Position numbers and translations under genes: made by a program | The notes under the pieces: model-generated | What the model was told of the DNA's origin: nothing | Databases searched by the model: none | What the model saw: the letters and a program-made list of their open reading frames with translations, nothing else | Origin: an uncultured Ruminococcus sp. | Lineage (GTDB): Bacteria > Bacillota > Clostridia > Oscillospirales > Acutalibacteraceae | Assembly: GCA_946414115.1 (NCBI GenBank) | Contig: CAMKNF010000030.1 | Location: 1 to 15,158 of the forward strand | Direction: 5' to 3' | DNA: 15,158 bases | Shown: positions 14,371 to 15,158 of the stretch, piece by piece | How positions within the stretch are numbered: position 1 is the stretch's first letter | Layout of the letters: each line of letters begins with the position of its first letter

Positions 14371-14396
14371 ATCGGCAAAAAGTCGCATTTATTTCA
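14371..14396 (-). promoter_or_regulatory. candidate ECF-type autoregulatory promoter
   Basis: On the minus strand TGAAAT (14396-14391), 16 bases, CGAT (14374-14371), directly before the sigma gene and just after the upstream terminator. Bacillus ECF promoters such as SigW follow TGAAAC-N16-CGTA, so the layout fits self-activation. No good sigma-A promoter is seen in the same gap. Confidence 0.45.
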
Positions 14397-14403
14397 GAAA
14401 ATC

Positions 14404-14438
14404 AAAAAAATCACCTCTGCGACAGTTTCCGCAGAGGT
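14404..14438 (-). terminator. terminator of the flavin-binding protein gene
   Basis: A perfect 9-bp stem ACCTCTGCG (14413-14421)/CGCAGAGGT (14430-14438) with an eight-base loop; on the minus strand GATTTTTTT follows. It lies a few bases beyond the stop codon at 14444 and separates this operon from the sigma operon. Confidence 0.88.
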
Positions 14439-14443
14439 ATTCG

Positions 14444-14896
14444 TTAACATTCATAAAGTGTTTTTCTGTATTCATTTGATTTAAAATCAAGAATTTCAAT
14501 ATACGGCTTTGCATTTTCATATATCCATATCTGAATATATAAAGGCGTTACTTTGAAAAGTCTTTCATTTTGCAACGAGGAATACTGCTGATAAGAATAA
14601 TTATAGTATTTTTCGTACAACTTGATAAATCTGTTGTTATCCAAAGGCTTTCCAAGTTCCGTACAAATCCCCTCAACCGATATATTGTCACAGCACAGCG
14701 AAACAATCGGATTGTTTTTTATCTGATTATACTTCCTGAAATTCTTATCGGTCTGAAAATAAAACTCGCCGTCAAAAATAATCACGCTCATCATTCTTGA
14801 GGTCACCTTGTCCCGATAAGACGTTGACAGAACCATATTCTTGCTGTAACCGTAATTTGAAAATATTTCGTCTTTCTTAAGCTCAAAACTATTCAT
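14444..14896 (-). CDS. pyridoxamine 5'-phosphate oxidase-like (FMN split-barrel) protein
   Basis: A 150-residue protein. VLSTSYRDKVTSRMMSVIIF near residues 22-41, then DGEFYFQTDKNFRKYNQIKNNPIVSLCCDNISVEGICTELG (reported here in shortened family terms: strand, K-Y-xx-I-xx-NP motif, strand), follow the pattern of small PNPOx-related split-barrel proteins: an FMN-proximal strand pair, then the 'NPxVSL' helix-strand turn and a G-x-A/C-x-x-L strand. True PNPO activity is unlikely; most such small members are uncharacterised flavin or haem binders. GAAGGTGAG precedes the ATG at 14896. It overlaps the upstream HD-like gene by ATGA, so the two are translationally coupled, and is followed by a terminator. 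Confidence 0.75.
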   Translation of the reverse strand: MNSFELKKDEIFSNYGYSKNMVLSTSYRDKVTSRMMSVIIFDGEFYFQTDKNFRKYNQIKNNPIVSLCCDNISVEGICTELGKPLDNNRFIKLYEKYYNYSYQQYSSLQNERLFKVTPLYIQIWIYENAKPYIEILDFKSNEYRKTLYEC

Positions 14897-15158
14897 ATAC
14901 TCACCTTCAAAATCTTATAAATATCCGACTGCGTTTTGTTGTCAAAATACTCCTTTAATTCAAAAAATGCCTTCCATTTCTGCAACGTGTAATCGTTGAA
15001 GCCTCGGCGCATAACGACGTCAACAAGTCTTTTTTCGAGAAATGTTGCGCCGCTCGGAAAAGAAATTGCATCGCATAGCTGAATTAATCTGTCGTAATCG
15101 TCATACTGCGTATTCTCAAGAAAAGACCGTATAAACTCGGTTTCTTCCTCACTGCAAT
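14893..15158 (-). CDS. C-terminal part of an HD-domain-like protein (partial)
   Basis: An open frame of 87 codons enters from the right edge and ends at TGA (14895-14893), overlapping the next gene's ATG as ATGA. The readable part contains DDYDRLIQLCDAISFPSGAT, then EKRLVDVVMRRG, YTLQKWKAFFELKEYF and IYKIL at the end. The pattern 'YD.L.QL.DA...P.G....EKR..DV' and 'KW.AFFE.KEYFE' is one I associate with HD-domain phosphohydrolase-like proteins of Firmicutes. The metal-binding HD residues would lie outside the window, so activity cannot be judged. Confidence 0.65.
   Translation of the reverse strand, partial: CSEEETEFIRSFLENTQYDDYDRLIQLCDAISFPSGATFLEKRLVDVVMRRGFNDYTLQKWKAFFELKEYFDNKTQSDIYKILKVSI

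Overview
The window looks like chromosomal DNA from a low-to-medium GC Gram-positive anaerobe of the Clostridia, most likely a Ruminococcus-type gut bacterium (Oscillospiraceae). This rests on strong AGGAGG ribosome sites, sigma-A type promoters, ECF sigma/anti-sigma and one-component regulators of clostridial style, and above all a secreted leucine-rich-repeat protein ending in a type I dockerin. The species assignment is inference. No tRNA, rRNA, CRISPR array, transposase or phage gene is visible.

Layout. 1-258: intergenic DNA with a compound palindromic repeat. 259-687 (+): small universal-stress-protein-like gene with a terminator. 889-3558 (-): tight operon, read from the right, of an XRE-AbrB fusion regulator, an ABC-2 exporter ATPase, its permease and a DUF1624 (HGSNAT-like) membrane acyltransferase. 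3559-4061: gene-free stretch with a strong minus-strand promoter facing a hairpin terminator (possible small RNA), a dispersed repeat and AT-rich heptamers. 4062-6010 (-): OmpR-type response regulator and histidine kinase. 6160-9536 (-): MacB/LolD-type ABC ATPase and a 900-residue FtsX-type permease. 9744-10388 (-): Crp/Fnr-family regulator with its own promoter and terminator. 10652-12583 (+): BspA-like LRR protein with dockerin, diverging from the Crp gene. 12699-14340 (-): ECF sigma factor and overlapping membrane anti-sigma candidate. 14444-15158 (-): pyridoxamine-phosphate-oxidase-like flavoprotein and the 3' end of an HD-domain-like gene.

How they may work together. The region is dominated by envelope sensing and export. 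The MacB-type transporter followed directly by a two-component system is a familiar Firmicute arrangement in which the kinase detects an envelope insult and the regulator controls the transporter. A tandem TGACT repeat and a near-perfect 20-bp palindrome upstream of the ATPase gene are candidate control sites. The XRE-AbrB protein probably autoregulates the second exporter. The sigma/anti-sigma pair has a candidate autoregulatory TGAAAT-N16-CGAT promoter. The dockerin-LRR protein is probably exported and docked onto a cohesin scaffold encoded elsewhere.

Several start codons here differ from the longest open frame: 259, 2400, 9536, 10652, 13847 and 14337/14340, each chosen from a Shine-Dalgarno sequence. 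The most unusual feature is a set of five short hairpins with differing stems that share a constant CCCTACG flank. All gene identities come from reading motifs; no database search was run.
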